Notes: generated by a model from the letters alone, not told the origin. A DNA stretch of 27,630 bases from Ruminococcaceae bacterium UBA794 (GCA_002304735.1 DBIU01000076.1:1-27630); one strand, 5' to 3'; shown: positions 1 through 8,560, counted from the stretch's first letter. Numbers and translations are program-made.

Positions 1-265
1 GTCCAAGACCGAGCTTCGCCGCCATAACCGTGTTTATCCCGACGCCCGTTCCCACGGCGAGCGCAATCATAAGCAATTGCAGAGGATAGACAATCGAAAG
101 CGCGGTTAAGCCCGAGTCCGAGTACTGCCCCACGAAAAGGCTGTCGATTATGTTGTAGAGCGCCTGTATAAGCTGCGCCGCCATAACGGGAGGCGCGATT
201 TTAAGTAAAATTTTGCTGATTTTTTCAGTGCCGAAATAGTCGCTTTTTTGCTTGATTTTCTCCAT
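1..265 (-). CDS. MATE-family efflux transporter, N-terminal part (cut by window edge)
   Basis: The reverse strand encodes about 88 residues beginning MEKIKQKSDYFGTEKI and running into the window edge. The N-terminal pattern is typical of MATE (multi-antimicrobial extrusion, Na+ or H+ antiporter) proteins: a short basic cytoplasmic start, then a first membrane helix containing APPVMAAQLIQALYNIIDS and the following FVGQYSDSGLTALSIVYPLQ. The ATG at 263-265 has a GGGGTG ribosome site just upstream and lies 41 nt below a consensus sigma-A promoter. The substrate cannot be told from this fragment. It is separated from mutS2 by a terminator, so it is a unit of its own. Family assignment is by recognition of the N-terminal signature only. 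Confidence 0.8.
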   Translation of the reverse strand, partial: MEKIKQKSDYFGTEKISKILLKIAPPVMAAQLIQALYNIIDSLFVGQYSDSGLTALSIVYPLQLLMIALAVGTGVGINTVMAAKLGLG

Positions 266-305
266 TTTACACCCCAAAATGCGTTTTAATTATTTTGATT
301 ATATG

Positions 306-334
306 ATTATAATTCTTTTTTCGCTCTTTGTCAA
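306..334 (-). promoter_or_regulatory. Sigma-A promoter of the MATE transporter gene
   Basis: Read on the minus strand this is TTGACA (329-334), a 17-nt spacer and TATAAT (306-311), a perfect match to the sigma-A consensus with ideal spacing. It points into the MATE gene, with about 35 nt of leader. Confidence 0.85.
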
Positions 335-377
335 GACGGTTTTCGACAAAATTTAATCGCTTTCTTAAGGCAGATTA

Positions 378-406
378 AAACGCAAAACTCCCCTTATCGG
401 GGAGTT
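378..406 (-). terminator. Intrinsic terminator after mutS2
   Basis: The minus-strand transcript leaving mutS2 meets an 8-bp perfect stem, AACTCCCC/GGGGAGTT (arms 386-393 and 399-406), with a 5-nt loop, followed by TTTTGCGTTTT. This marks the end of the recO-mutS2 unit and insulates the MATE promoter. Confidence 0.8.
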
Positions 407-461
407 CTGTTATTCAGCGCGTTTTCGTAATTCTAGACGTAGACTTGCTTGAAAAAACATT

Positions 462-2834
462 TCACTTCAATTCAACCACGGTAACTCCCGCTTCGCCCTC
501 GCCGTATTCGCCCGCGCGGAAGCTTTTCACCGCGGGATTGCGCTTAAGCGCCTGCTGAACCGCCGCGCGAAGCGCACCCGTGCCTTTGCCGTGGATTATC
601 ACAATCTGCGAAAGCCCCGCCATAAGCGCACCGTCTATGAACCGTTCAACCTCGAGCACGCCCTCGTCGCCCATTTTCCCGCGGATATCAAGCTCCATAC
701 CGCCGCGCCGCGTCATATTCGACGAAACGCGCTTCTTGACGCTGCCCGCGGGCTTCTTTTCCAGCTTTTTCTCGATAAGACGGAGATTTTTCGCGGTTGT
801 TTTCACCTTAACCGAGCCTGTCTGCACGAAACAAACGCCGTTCATATTCGGCACGGTAAGCAAAACGCCCTCGCGCGACGTGTCCGCAAGCCGAACGCTG
901 TCGCCCTGCTTAAACGGGCGCGGCGGGATATAATCCTCGGTTTTGCGCTCGACGACGGGATTTGCCTCGTCGAACATCTTGTTAAGCGCGGAATTTGCGC
1001 GGGATTTCGCCTCCGAAATGCCCTTTCGGAGCGCTTCTCTGTCCTTCGTTTTCTTCAGCTCCTCAAGCTGATTGAGCAGAATATCCGACTGCGCGCGCGT
1101 CTGCTCGATAATCGAAATCGCTCTCCTGCGAGCGTTTTCAAGCTCCTTTTCCTTTTCCTGTTCAAGCGCGGAAAGCTTCTGTTTAAGCTCGCTTTCGGTC
1201 ATTTTCGCGTTTCTCTCGGACGCGGCGACGCTCTCTTTAAGCTGTTCAAGCTCCTTGCGCGCGCTTTCAAGCCGGTCGATAACCTGCTCGAAGCGGCGGT
1301 TTTCAGTGCTGACAAGCTCCTCCGCGCGGGAAATAACCCTGCTCGGCATACCGAGCTTCTGCGATATCGCGAACGCGTTCGATTTGCCCGGAACGCCGAC
1401 AATCAGCCTGTAGGTCGGCTTCAGCGTTTCCACGTCGAACTCGCAGCTTGCGTTCTCAACACCGTCCGTTTCAAGCGCGAACAGCTTCACCTCCTGATAA
1501 TGCGTGGTCGCGAGAACCTTCGCCCCGACGTTTTTCAGCGAGGTGAGTATCGAAACCGCAAGCGCCGCGCCCTCCACAGGGTCAGTGCCGCTTCCAAGCT
1601 CGTCTATAAGCGCAAGCGAGCGCTCGCCCGCGTTATTGAGGATACCGATTACGTTCGTTATGTGCGAGGAGAACGTGGAAAGGCTCTGCTCGATGCTCTG
1701 TTCGTCGCCGATATCCACGAAAATCCTGTCGAACCAACCGACTACGCTCCCGTCGCCCGCGGGAATCATCAGCCCGCACATCGTCATAAGCGTGAGCAAG
1801 CCGACCGTCTTTATCGCAACCGTTTTGCCGCCCGTGTTCGGTCCCGTGATTATCAGACAGCTATATTTTTCGCCGATTTCAACGCTTATCGGAACAGCCG
1901 TATCGCGGTCGAGCAGCGGGTGCTTCGCGTTTTTCAGCACAACCTTCGGTTCTTCGGATAATTTCGGCGTAATCGCCTTCATTTTCGCGCCGAGATTTGC
2001 CTTGGCGAAGTACAGCTCGAGTATCTGCGACAATCTGAAATTCTCGGCAATCGCGGCTGCGTTTTCTCCGACTGCGGCGGATAATTCTCGCGTAATTCGC
2101 TCGATTTCAGCCTGCTCGCGCGCCTTTAATATGCGGATTTCGTTGTTCGCCTCGACAACGCTCATCGGCTCGATAAAGAACGTCTGACCCGTTGCGGACG
2201 TGTCGTGGACAAGACCCGGAACGTCGCTTTTATGCTCGCTTTTGACGGGGACAACGTACCTCCCGTCGCGCATCGTCACAACCGCGTCCTGCAAATAGCC
2301 GCGCGTCGTTCTGTTCTTCAGCATACCGTCGAGCTGCTCGCGTATCTGAAGCCCCTGACGCGTAATTCTCCTGCGGATTGAAGCAAGCTCCGCGCTTGCC
2401 GCGTCCGACATTTCCTCCTCGGAAACGATGCTCTCGGAAATGCGCTGTTCGAGCGATTTTATCGGCAATAATCCGCGAAAATACTCCGCAAGCGAGTTTT
2501 CCATATTCTCGCACTGCGAGTACCAATCGCACAAAACCGCCGTTTCCCGCAAAACCGAAGCCGCGTCAAGCAGCTCTCTGAACGAAAGCGCCGAGCCTGT
2601 TTCCGCGCGCTTCAGAGTGCCCGAAATTTCGGGGATTTTGCGGAAATGCGGAGTGCCGAATTTCGCCGAAAGCGTAAACGCGTCGTCGGTTTTTTGAAGC
2701 TCGCTCGAGATAACGTCAAAATCGCGCGCGGGCGTTATTTTAAGCGCTTTTTCGCGGCAAAAATCGCTTACGGTTTCATTCGCGAGAAGCTCGAGAATTT
2801 TGTCAAGCTCAAGTTTTTTGTAATATTTATTCAT
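462..2834 (-). CDS. mutS2: MutS2 family ATPase/endonuclease
   Basis: A 790-residue protein of normal MutS2 length. It has the MutS-type core and lever region (about 1-320), the ATPase domain with Walker A GPNTGGKT (330-338) and the ELGSGTDP signature, a long charged coiled-coil linker (about 510-630), and a C-terminal Smr domain starting at LDIRG (715) with HGKGTGAL. MutS2 lacks the mismatch-recognition domain of MutS. In Bacillus it has been linked to suppression of recombination and, more recently, to splitting of collided ribosomes through the Smr domain. The ATG at 2832-2834 has a GAGG ribosome site and starts 11 nt after the recO stop, so the two genes are very likely co-transcribed. Confidence 0.97.
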   Translation of the reverse strand: MNKYYKKLELDKILELLANETVSDFCREKALKITPARDFDVISSELQKTDDAFTLSAKFGTPHFRKIPEISGTLKRAETGSALSFRELLDAASVLRETAVLCDWYSQCENMENSLAEYFRGLLPIKSLEQRISESIVSEEEMSDAASAELASIRRRITRQGLQIREQLDGMLKNRTTRGYLQDAVVTMRDGRYVVPVKSEHKSDVPGLVHDTSATGQTFFIEPMSVVEANNEIRILKAREQAEIERITRELSAAVGENAAAIAENFRLSQILELYFAKANLGAKMKAITPKLSEEPKVVLKNAKHPLLDRDTAVPISVEIGEKYSCLIITGPNTGGKTVAIKTVGLLTLMTMCGLMIPAGDGSVVGWFDRIFVDIGDEQSIEQSLSTFSSHITNVIGILNNAGERSLALIDELGSGTDPVEGAALAVSILTSLKNVGAKVLATTHYQEVKLFALETDGVENASCEFDVETLKPTYRLIVGVPGKSNAFAISQKLGMPSRVISRAEELVSTENRRFEQVIDRLESARKELEQLKESVAASERNAKMTESELKQKLSALEQEKEKELENARRRAISIIEQTRAQSDILLNQLEELKKTKDREALRKGISEAKSRANSALNKMFDEANPVVERKTEDYIPPRPFKQGDSVRLADTSREGVLLTVPNMNGVCFVQTGSVKVKTTAKNLRLIEKKLEKKPAGSVKKRVSSNMTRRGGMELDIRGKMGDEGVLEVERFIDGALMAGLSQIVIIHGKGTGALRAAVQQALKRNPAVKSFRAGEYGEGEAGVTVVELK

Positions 2835-2845
2835 AAAAACCTCAA

Positions 2846-3586
2846 TTATCGTGTAATTTTCTTGTAATATGAAAGCGTCGGGAAGCTCCGCTCAACGCGG
2901 CTCAGAAAGTAGCTTTCGCAGATTTCTCCGAGCTGTTTTGCAGCTTCTGCGCCGATGTTGAACCGAAACGCGCGGTCAAGCGGCGAGAAAACGATGTTCC
3001 TCATCGCGAAAAGCGTTTCGGGAAGCAGCTTCACGGCGTTATCCGCGCAAAAGCAATCCGCGCAAATCAGCTTCGCCTTGTCCGCGAGAAAAAACATTCC
3101 CTCGGCGCAGTCGTACTCGCCGCAATTGTCGCAGCACACCAAATTCGGCGCAAAGCCAAGCTCCCTGCTGTACCGCAGCTCAAACGCAGCTTTTACGAGC
3201 GAAAGCGGTCTGCCTTTCATTATCTCGTACAGCGCAATCGCGAAAAACCGCACAACGCTCTCCTGCGGCTGCTCGGACGGCGTGCAGTAGCGCACGCTCT
3301 GCGCAAAATACGAAGCGAGCGCGAGTTTTTCGATATCTTTGCCGATTTCGTGAAACGTAAACTTCGGTTTCGCCGAATTTACCGTATATCGCAGCTTGTT
3401 CTTGCAAAGAGAAAATGTTGAATACGCGAAAAGCGCCGCAGACGAGAGAATTGAGCTGTTTATCTTGTTCGCGCCGTGAGCCGAAGCCTCGATTATCCCC
3501 TGCTCGTCGGTCAGAATGTCGATAAATACGCTGTTTTCCCCGACTTCACGCCGCGAAATCACAATCCCGTCGTATGTTACAACCAT
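2846..3586 (-). CDS. recO: DNA repair protein RecO
   Basis: A 246-residue protein. The N-terminal part (VTYDGIVISRREVGENSVFIDILT) is the RecO oligonucleotide-binding fold. The C-terminal helical domain holds a zinc site with Cys at 151, 152, 155, 160, 175, 178 and 180 (CCDNC...CADC). RecO anneals complementary single strands and, with RecR, loads RecA on SSB-coated DNA. The ATG at 3584-3586 has a strong GAGGAG ribosome site. A hairpin with a T-tract ends just upstream of that ribosome site, so recO may be expressed from readthrough of minD-mgsA or from an unrecognised promoter. No separate promoter is obvious. Confidence 0.95.
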   Translation of the reverse strand: MVVTYDGIVISRREVGENSVFIDILTDEQGIIEASAHGANKINSSILSSAALFAYSTFSLCKNKLRYTVNSAKPKFTFHEIGKDIEKLALASYFAQSVRYCTPSEQPQESVVRFFAIALYEIMKGRPLSLVKAAFELRYSRELGFAPNLVCCDNCGEYDCAEGMFFLADKAKLICADCFCADNAVKLLPETLFAMRNIVFSPLDRAFRFNIGAEAAKQLGEICESYFLSRVERSFPTLSYYKKITR

Positions 3587-3596
3587 CTTTTCTCCT

Positions 3597-3624
3597 CAAA
3601 ATAAAACGCGCTCACGAGAGCGCG
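3597..3624 (-). terminator. Hairpin terminator or attenuator between mgsA and recO
   Basis: Minus-strand reading gives a perfect 7-bp stem CGCGCTC/GAGCGCG (arms 3607-3613 and 3618-3624) with a 4-nt loop, followed by TTTTATTTT. It lies 7 nt after the mgsA stop and directly before the recO ribosome site, so it may only partly terminate. Confidence 0.7.
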
Positions 3625-3630
3625 CTTCGA

Positions 3631-4026
3631 TTATCTCATGTATTCACGCCAATCAAGGTCGCCGCGCTCCAACGCGTGTATCAGCGCCTCGGCTGTCGCA
3701 ATGTTCGTGGCAATGGGTATATTATGCACATCGCACACGCGCATAATATTTATGTCGTTCGGCTCGTGCGACTTCATCGTCAGCGGGTCGCGGAAGAAAA
3801 TAAGCAAATCAATCTCATTACAGCTTATCTCCGAAACCAACTGCTCGCCGCCGCCCTGCGAACCGCTCAAAAATCTCTTTATCTGAAGCCCCGTCGCTTC
3901 CGCAACAAGCTTTCCCGTCGTTCCCGTCGCGCAGAGATTATATTTGCTCAAAATTCCGCAGTATGCAATGCAGAACTGAACCATAAGCTCTTTTTTCGCG
4001 TCGTGAGCAATAAGAGCAATAGTCAT
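3631..4026 (-). CDS. mgsA: Methylglyoxal synthase family protein, active-site residues altered
   Basis: A 131-residue protein that aligns along its whole length with methylglyoxal synthase, which turns dihydroxyacetone phosphate into methylglyoxal and phosphate. Seen: ALIAHD (H8, D9), the phosphate-binding GTTGK, FFRDP (D80), SHEP (H87) and NIPIATN. Two positions differ from the family as I know it. The GGDQQ motif, whose Asp is the catalytic base (D71 in E. coli), reads GGGEQ, and the Asp of H-[DE]-P-D (D101 in E. coli) is Asn90. Activity is therefore uncertain. I use the ATG at 4024-4026, because an in-frame TTG just before it fits the AGAGG ribosome site less well. That site overlaps the end of minD, implying coupled translation. 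Confidence 0.88.
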   Translation of the reverse strand: MTIALIAHDAKKELMVQFCIAYCGILSKYNLCATGTTGKLVAEATGLQIKRFLSGSQGGGEQLVSEISCNEIDLLIFFRDPLTMKSHEPNDINIMRVCDVHNIPIATNIATAEALIHALERGDLDWREYMR

Positions 4027-4037
4027 CAATCTACCTC

Positions 4038-4775
4038 TCAGTCAATCTTAATCGTCAGCGGAATGTCCTGGCCGTCGATGCGCTTTGCAATCGCGGTGTA
4101 AGCCTTATAGCCGCCGCAGGTCGGAGGAAGCGCCTCGCCCTTCGCGCCGCATATCTTTATGTTTACGTCCTCGGGAACAACGCCGATAAGCGGTATTCCC
4201 ACGCTGTCCATAACCTCGTCGAGGTCGTAGAGAATATCTTCGTCCTTGAAATTCGGGCTAACCTTATTTATGACAAGACGCTGATTTATGCAATTCTTGA
4301 CGTACAGGAAGTCCGAAAGAATTGCGCCGTCGCGCACGCAGACCGTATCGGGAGTCGTTACCATCAAGATAAGCTCCGCCGCCTTAATTACGCTGAATAC
4401 CGAGCTTCCGACGCCCGCCGTGTCGATTATGATGTAGTCGAAATGCTCGCGCATCTCCTCGCAAACGCCCATAATCTTCTCGGGATTGATGTCGATAAAC
4501 GGGTTTCTCGTCGCGCAGACAAGATACAGGTTCTCAACGCGGTCAACCTTTGTCGTCGCCGTCAGAATATCAATCTTCCCCTCAAGGTATTCGCCGATAT
4601 CGTGCTTTACCTTATCCTTTATTCCAAGCATAATGTCAAGGCAGCGCAGACCGAAGTCCAGCTCCACCAGAAGCGTCTTATGACCGAGTGTTGCAAGTCC
4701 GGTCGCGACGTTTGCCGACGTCGTGGACTTTCCTGTTCCGCCTTTTCCTGCTGTAACCGCTATAATCTGTGACAT
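4038..4775 (-). CDS. minD: MinD/ParA-family ATPase (MinD-like)
   Basis: A 245-residue P-loop ATPase with the deviant Walker A KGGTGKST near residue 11, the MinD-type motif ELDFGLRCLD and the Walker B region DYIIIDTAGVG. MinD normally binds membrane and recruits the division inhibitor MinC. Its place directly downstream of the mreBCD-mrdA genes is the usual place of min genes in Clostridia. Two features are unusual: neither minC nor minE is next to it, and the protein ends ...DIPLTIKID without the amphipathic membrane-targeting helix of canonical MinD. It may act as a different positioning ATPase. The ATG at 4773-4775 has GGAGAGGGG as its ribosome site. Confidence 0.85.
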   Translation of the reverse strand: MSQIIAVTAGKGGTGKSTTSANVATGLATLGHKTLLVELDFGLRCLDIMLGIKDKVKHDIGEYLEGKIDILTATTKVDRVENLYLVCATRNPFIDINPEKIMGVCEEMREHFDYIIIDTAGVGSSVFSVIKAAELILMVTTPDTVCVRDGAILSDFLYVKNCINQRLVINKVSPNFKDEDILYDLDEVMDSVGIPLIGVVPEDVNIKICGAKGEALPPTCGGYKAYTAIAKRIDGQDIPLTIKID

Positions 4776-4789
4776 AATTTCCCCTCTCC

Positions 4790-4820
4790 GTCGGCGCAGA
4801 TTTCGTCTTTTGCCGCCGAC
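4790..4820 (-). other. Stem-loop in the minD leader
   Basis: A perfect 7-bp stem GTCGGCG/CGCCGAC (arms 4790-4796 and 4814-4820) with a 17-nt loop sits immediately upstream of the minD ribosome site. It could influence translation or mRNA stability. No T-tract follows it. Confidence 0.45.
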
Positions 4821-4831
4821 ATAAAAATAAA

Positions 4832-4880
4832 ATTATACCCTATTCTTATTTTAGCACAAAAATCCCAATATGAAAAGAGT
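4832..4880 (-). promoter_or_regulatory. Candidate promoter(s) for minD-mgsA
   Basis: In the 170-nt gap after mrdA, the minus strand holds a TATAAT at 4832-4837. Somewhat further upstream lies a TTTTCA-17 nt-TAAAAT pair preceded by TGTGC. Either could start a transcript of minD and mgsA. No clear terminator separates mrdA from this region, so readthrough from the mre operon is also likely. Confidence 0.5.
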
Positions 4881-4945
4881 TTTTTTATCATTCATCAAAA
4901 TTTCGTTAATTTTGCGACATTTTTGACTGATTAATTGTGCAATTT

Positions 4946-7036
4946 TCACAAAGCCGTAAGCGGCTGACCGTCCTCGTCGTAATTTGTATTTATCGTCCCC
5001 GTCGCATATGCCTTGATGATATTCGCAGCCATAACTCTCGCAAACTCGCCGTGTTCGAGTATCACTCCGAACGCAATTTCGGGATTATCCGCAGGATAAA
5101 ATCCCACGAGCGCCGAGTTGAACTGATATGCGTCGGGGTGTTCGTAATCGTCGGCTTCGGGAGTTCCCGTCTTTATCGCGACGTTTTCCTTTCCAACGCC
5201 GACGTAATCGAACGGATTAACCCAGCCCGCGCCGTCTATATAGAAGTAGTCCTGCGTTGAAGCGACAAGCTTCATTCCCTTGTGGATTGCCTCCATATAT
5301 TTGTCCATTCCCGCCTCGCCAGAAAAATCCTCGCCCACGGAGGCGACTTTCTCGGTGAATTTTTCCGTGAAATCATAGTTATAGACGGACTTTACAACGT
5401 GCGGTTCAAGGCGGACTCCGCTGTTCGCGATTGTCATTGCCTGAGTTGCGAGGTGAAGCGGCGTAAGCAGCGTTTCCGACTGTCCGATGCCCGCCTGAAC
5501 GATATTTCCCTCGTACCACTCCCAGCCGTTTTCCTCGAAAAGCTCCATAGACGTCATTCTGCCCTTGCTCATCGACAGGTCAAAGCCGATATCCTTTCCC
5601 ACTCCATAGCGCCCCGCCCATTCCGCGAGCGCGTCAATTCCGAGCCTGCGCGCCGTTTCATAGAAGAAGATATTGCAGGAATATTTCAGCGCGTCCGAAA
5701 CGTCGATTGCGCCGTGAACGCCGAGGCAGGTCGGCTTGAAGCCGCCATAATAAGTGTAAACTCCGCCGCAGGTTATCGTTGAATCCGTTGTAATAACGCG
5801 CTCGGCAAGTCCCGCGGTCGCGGTTATCGTCTTAAACGTCGAGCCGGGACGATAAGCGCCGTTAAGCGCACGGTTGAACACGGGAGAATACGGCTGATTA
5901 AGCACTTCTTCGTAATTTTCAACGTAATCGTTGAGGTTGTAGTTCGGAAAGCTCGCCATTCCCAGCACTCCGCCCGTTTTCACGTCAACCACGACGATTG
6001 TTCCCGCCTGACAGCCCTTTCCGCGCAGATTTGTGTCGTATTTCGAGGTGTAATGCGGGGAATTGAGGTATTTTATGTGATATTCAAGCAGCTCCTGAAG
6101 CAGCTTTTGGAAATCCGCATCAATCGTCAGCATAACGGATTTTCCCGCCACAGGCTCTTTCGTCACCTCGTCGCTTATCATCAAGCCGTCCGAGCCGCGC
6201 GTTATCGTGCGAGTGCCGCGCGTCCCGCGAAGCGTGCTTTCAAGCGCACTTTCAATGCCGCTCATACCGATTGTGTCGTTGATATTGTAGCCAGCAGACT
6301 TGAGTTCGTCGTATTCTTCAGCCGAAATCGCGCCGACAGTCCCGCGGAAATGCGCCGCGACGTCGCCGTTTACATATTCGCGCTCCCAGCTCTGCGTTAT
6401 ATCAACGCCCTCGAGCATTCCCGCAAGCTCTTTCAGCTCGGGAACAACGTCCTCTTTCACATCCGAAGCAAGCACGAAAACGTTCGCGTTCGAGAAGTTC
6501 TTCACGGTCATTTCATAGCGCACTCCCGCGATATAACGCCGCATCTGCTCGCCGTATTTCTCGTCAACGTTATATTTCTTATAGAGCTGAAAAACGCAGT
6601 CCTCGACGCTTGTATAGCTCGCGACTCCGAGCCTTTCCTTCATCTGCGAAACAGCCTCGGGGCGCTTTTCGTCAAAAGAATACGGCGCGGTTTTCGAGAT
6701 AGGAAGGGAGTCGTTCCATTCCTGATTATTCTTGATAAGAACAGTCAGAACGCGGTAAATAATCTCGTTCTGTGTTTCCGCGACAAGGGACGAGCGCTGA
6801 AAATTAATGTTGAAAACAATTTTGTTGGTATTCAGAACCTTTCCGCTGCAATCGACAATCTGACCGCGTGCGGCGTCGATTTCCTGATTTGCCTTGTAGG
6901 TGCTTTTCGTCATTTCGAGGTATTTTTCACCATCGACAAGCTGCGTCCGCAAAAGACGTATCCCGCACATAAAAGCCGCCGCCACGACAAGCACGACAAG
7001 CGTCATCGTTCTGAGAATTGAAGATATTTTTGACAT
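4946..7036 (-). CDS. mrdA: Penicillin-binding protein 2 (class B, elongasome transpeptidase)
   Basis: A 696-residue protein with a short cytoplasmic start, one membrane anchor (LVVLVVAAAFMCGIRLL, about 13-29), the non-catalytic pedestal/dimerisation region, and a C-terminal transpeptidase domain. All three active-site motifs are seen: STFK with nucleophile Ser399 and Lys402, SCN at 453-455, and KTG at 622-624. It cross-links peptidoglycan during side-wall elongation together with MreBCD and RodA. It starts 24 nt after the mreD stop, so it is the last gene of the mreBCD-mrdA operon. The ribosome site is weak (AGG, 7 nt upstream). rodA is not in the window. Confidence 0.95.
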   Translation of the reverse strand: MSKISSILRTMTLVVLVVAAAFMCGIRLLRTQLVDGEKYLEMTKSTYKANQEIDAARGQIVDCSGKVLNTNKIVFNINFQRSSLVAETQNEIIYRVLTVLIKNNQEWNDSLPISKTAPYSFDEKRPEAVSQMKERLGVASYTSVEDCVFQLYKKYNVDEKYGEQMRRYIAGVRYEMTVKNFSNANVFVLASDVKEDVVPELKELAGMLEGVDITQSWEREYVNGDVAAHFRGTVGAISAEEYDELKSAGYNINDTIGMSGIESALESTLRGTRGTRTITRGSDGLMISDEVTKEPVAGKSVMLTIDADFQKLLQELLEYHIKYLNSPHYTSKYDTNLRGKGCQAGTIVVVDVKTGGVLGMASFPNYNLNDYVENYEEVLNQPYSPVFNRALNGAYRPGSTFKTITATAGLAERVITTDSTITCGGVYTYYGGFKPTCLGVHGAIDVSDALKYSCNIFFYETARRLGIDALAEWAGRYGVGKDIGFDLSMSKGRMTSMELFEENGWEWYEGNIVQAGIGQSETLLTPLHLATQAMTIANSGVRLEPHVVKSVYNYDFTEKFTEKVASVGEDFSGEAGMDKYMEAIHKGMKLVASTQDYFYIDGAGWVNPFDYVGVGKENVAIKTGTPEADDYEHPDAYQFNSALVGFYPADNPEIAFGVILEHGEFARVMAANIIKAYATGTINTNYDEDGQPLTAL

Positions 7037-7060
7037 ATATTTTACCTGTAAAACCGCCGA

Positions 7061-7660
7061 TTATTCCGTTTCCTTGTTCTCCGAGTCCTCGGCGCTTCTC
7101 GCGGATTCCTCGAGCTTTCGCCGCTCATCGGGGCGAAGCTTCTTCACGATAAACGAAACAAGCAGATAAATCGGAACCGAAAAAAGTATTCCGCCGCCGT
7201 ATGCCGGCAAAATCACGCTTACGAACGATATCCCGCACTGTGCGCCTTCCCAGACCCAATGCAGAAATACAAGGTCAAGGGCGCCGATTATCACGCAGAC
7301 CGCCGCGTTCATCACGAAATGCGAAACCGCGTTCACCTTAACCCAAAACCTTGACAAAAGCGATATCACGGGGCAGGCGCAAAGCAGCCAAAGCGCGTAA
7401 AAGCCCGCGGCGGAGCTTGCGCTCGCCATATCAATCATCAGTCCGCAGACCGCGCCGAAAATCCCCGCGGCAAGGTCGCCCTCGAACATCGCGACGGCGG
7501 TTGCAAGCGGGATTATCGCAAGCGGACACCAGCCCCTTATCGGCGGATTGCACAAAAAAACGTACAGCGCAAGCAAAGCCGCCGAATACAGCGCCCACCT
7601 GAGTATTACGCGCGCCGCCGCCCTGCGCGACAACGCCTTTAGCCTTGTAACTTTTCTCAT
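7061..7660 (-). CDS. mreD: Rod shape-determining protein MreD
   Basis: A 199-residue membrane protein with about five hydrophobic segments, the first at WALYSAALLALYVFLCNPP, the MreD pattern around GDLAAGIFGAVCGLMID, and a charged C-terminal tail rich in Glu, Lys and Arg. MreD is the integral membrane partner of MreC and MreB in the elongasome. It starts 3 nt after mreC stops, with only a poor GAG ribosome site inside the end of mreC, suggesting translational coupling. It has a basic N-terminal extension (MRKVTRLKALSRRAAAR) and is somewhat longer than the common form of about 170 residues. MreD diverges fast, so the call rests on topology and on position between mreC and mrdA. Confidence 0.9.
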   Translation of the reverse strand: MRKVTRLKALSRRAAARVILRWALYSAALLALYVFLCNPPIRGWCPLAIIPLATAVAMFEGDLAAGIFGAVCGLMIDMASASSAAGFYALWLLCACPVISLLSRFWVKVNAVSHFVMNAAVCVIIGALDLVFLHWVWEGAQCGISFVSVILPAYGGGILFSVPIYLLVSFIVKKLRPDERRKLEESARSAEDSENKETE

Positions 7661-7663
7661 AGC

Positions 7664-8527
7664 TTACTCGTTTATCTCAAAGGGAATGCCCTTTCCGTCA
7701 AAATCCGTTATCACAAAAACGCTCGTTACGCCGAAAATATCCACTGCGGGCTTTATCAGCGCGTGCTTTGAAAGACCGTTCGGGTCGTCGTAAACCTCGA
7801 CTACCGTTCCCACAAGCAAATCGTCCGGAAACAGCCCGCTTTTTCCCGAAGTGAAGATAATATCGCCCTCTTTGATATCCGCGTCGCGCAGAATATCGCT
7901 CATAAGGCAAAGCCCCTTTTTCGCGCTTTCGAGGTCGTTTTCGATAACTCCGGTCGCTTTCGTCCTCATCGTGAACACGCCGACGTTCACCTGCGGGCTG
8001 ATTATCGTCGTCACTTTCGCGTAATTCCCCGCAATCGACGTAACCCGCCCGACAAGCCCTACCGCCGTCACCACGGGGTCGTTCAGCTCAAGCCCCGAAT
8101 TTGTTCCCGCGTTTATCTTGAAGCCGCCGTAGAGGTCGTTTGCGTTTCTCTCGATGATATCGCACGGCTCGGAGAGTATGAAATCCTCGCTCTTTTCCTT
8201 CAATCCGAGCATCTCGCGGAGCTGCGCGTTTTCCTTAATCAGGTCCTCGTAGTCCATCGTATGCTTGTACATTTCGGTAAGCTTCGCGGAAAGCTCGTCG
8301 TTCGCGGCTTTGTAGGTATCCGCGTTCACAACCTTGTCGATAAAGCCCGAAACGCCGTCTGCGACCCAATTCGCGGCGGCGGTAAACGGATATGTGAGCG
8401 TGCTCAGTATTTTTTCGGGTCCCGACTGTATTCCCACGTTAACCGCAACGGACGTCATAAGCCCGAGCAGAAGCGCGGCAATACATATCAAAATCTTGAA
8501 TTTAACGCTGTGAAAAAATTCTTTCAT
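7664..8527 (-). CDS. mreC: Rod shape-determining protein MreC
   Basis: A 287-residue protein with a membrane anchor near the N-terminus (KILICIAALLLGLMTSVAVNVG), a coiled-coil stretch (about 65-110, ending ENAQLREMLGL) and the extracytoplasmic beta domains carrying DPVVTAVGLVGRV and GDIIFTSGKSGLFPDDLLVG. MreC scaffolds the elongasome outside the membrane and bridges PBP2 to MreD and MreB. It lies 33 nt after mreB. No clear Shine-Dalgarno sequence is visible before its ATG (8525-8527), unlike most genes here. Length is typical. Confidence 0.95.
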   Translation of the reverse strand: MKEFFHSVKFKILICIAALLLGLMTSVAVNVGIQSGPEKILSTLTYPFTAAANWVADGVSGFIDKVVNADTYKAANDELSAKLTEMYKHTMDYEDLIKENAQLREMLGLKEKSEDFILSEPCDIIERNANDLYGGFKINAGTNSGLELNDPVVTAVGLVGRVTSIAGNYAKVTTIISPQVNVGVFTMRTKATGVIENDLESAKKGLCLMSDILRDADIKEGDIIFTSGKSGLFPDDLLVGTVVEVYDDPNGLSKHALIKPAVDIFGVTSVFVITDFDGKGIPFEINE

Positions 8528-8560
8528 AGTAGAAATCTGAGTGTTATGTTATTAATGGTA

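Noticed and set aside
591..1961. Long plus-strand open frame opposite mutS2
   Set aside because: It is the complement of the strongly conserved mutS2 gene. Its Arg/His-rich translation has no family signature and no ribosome site.
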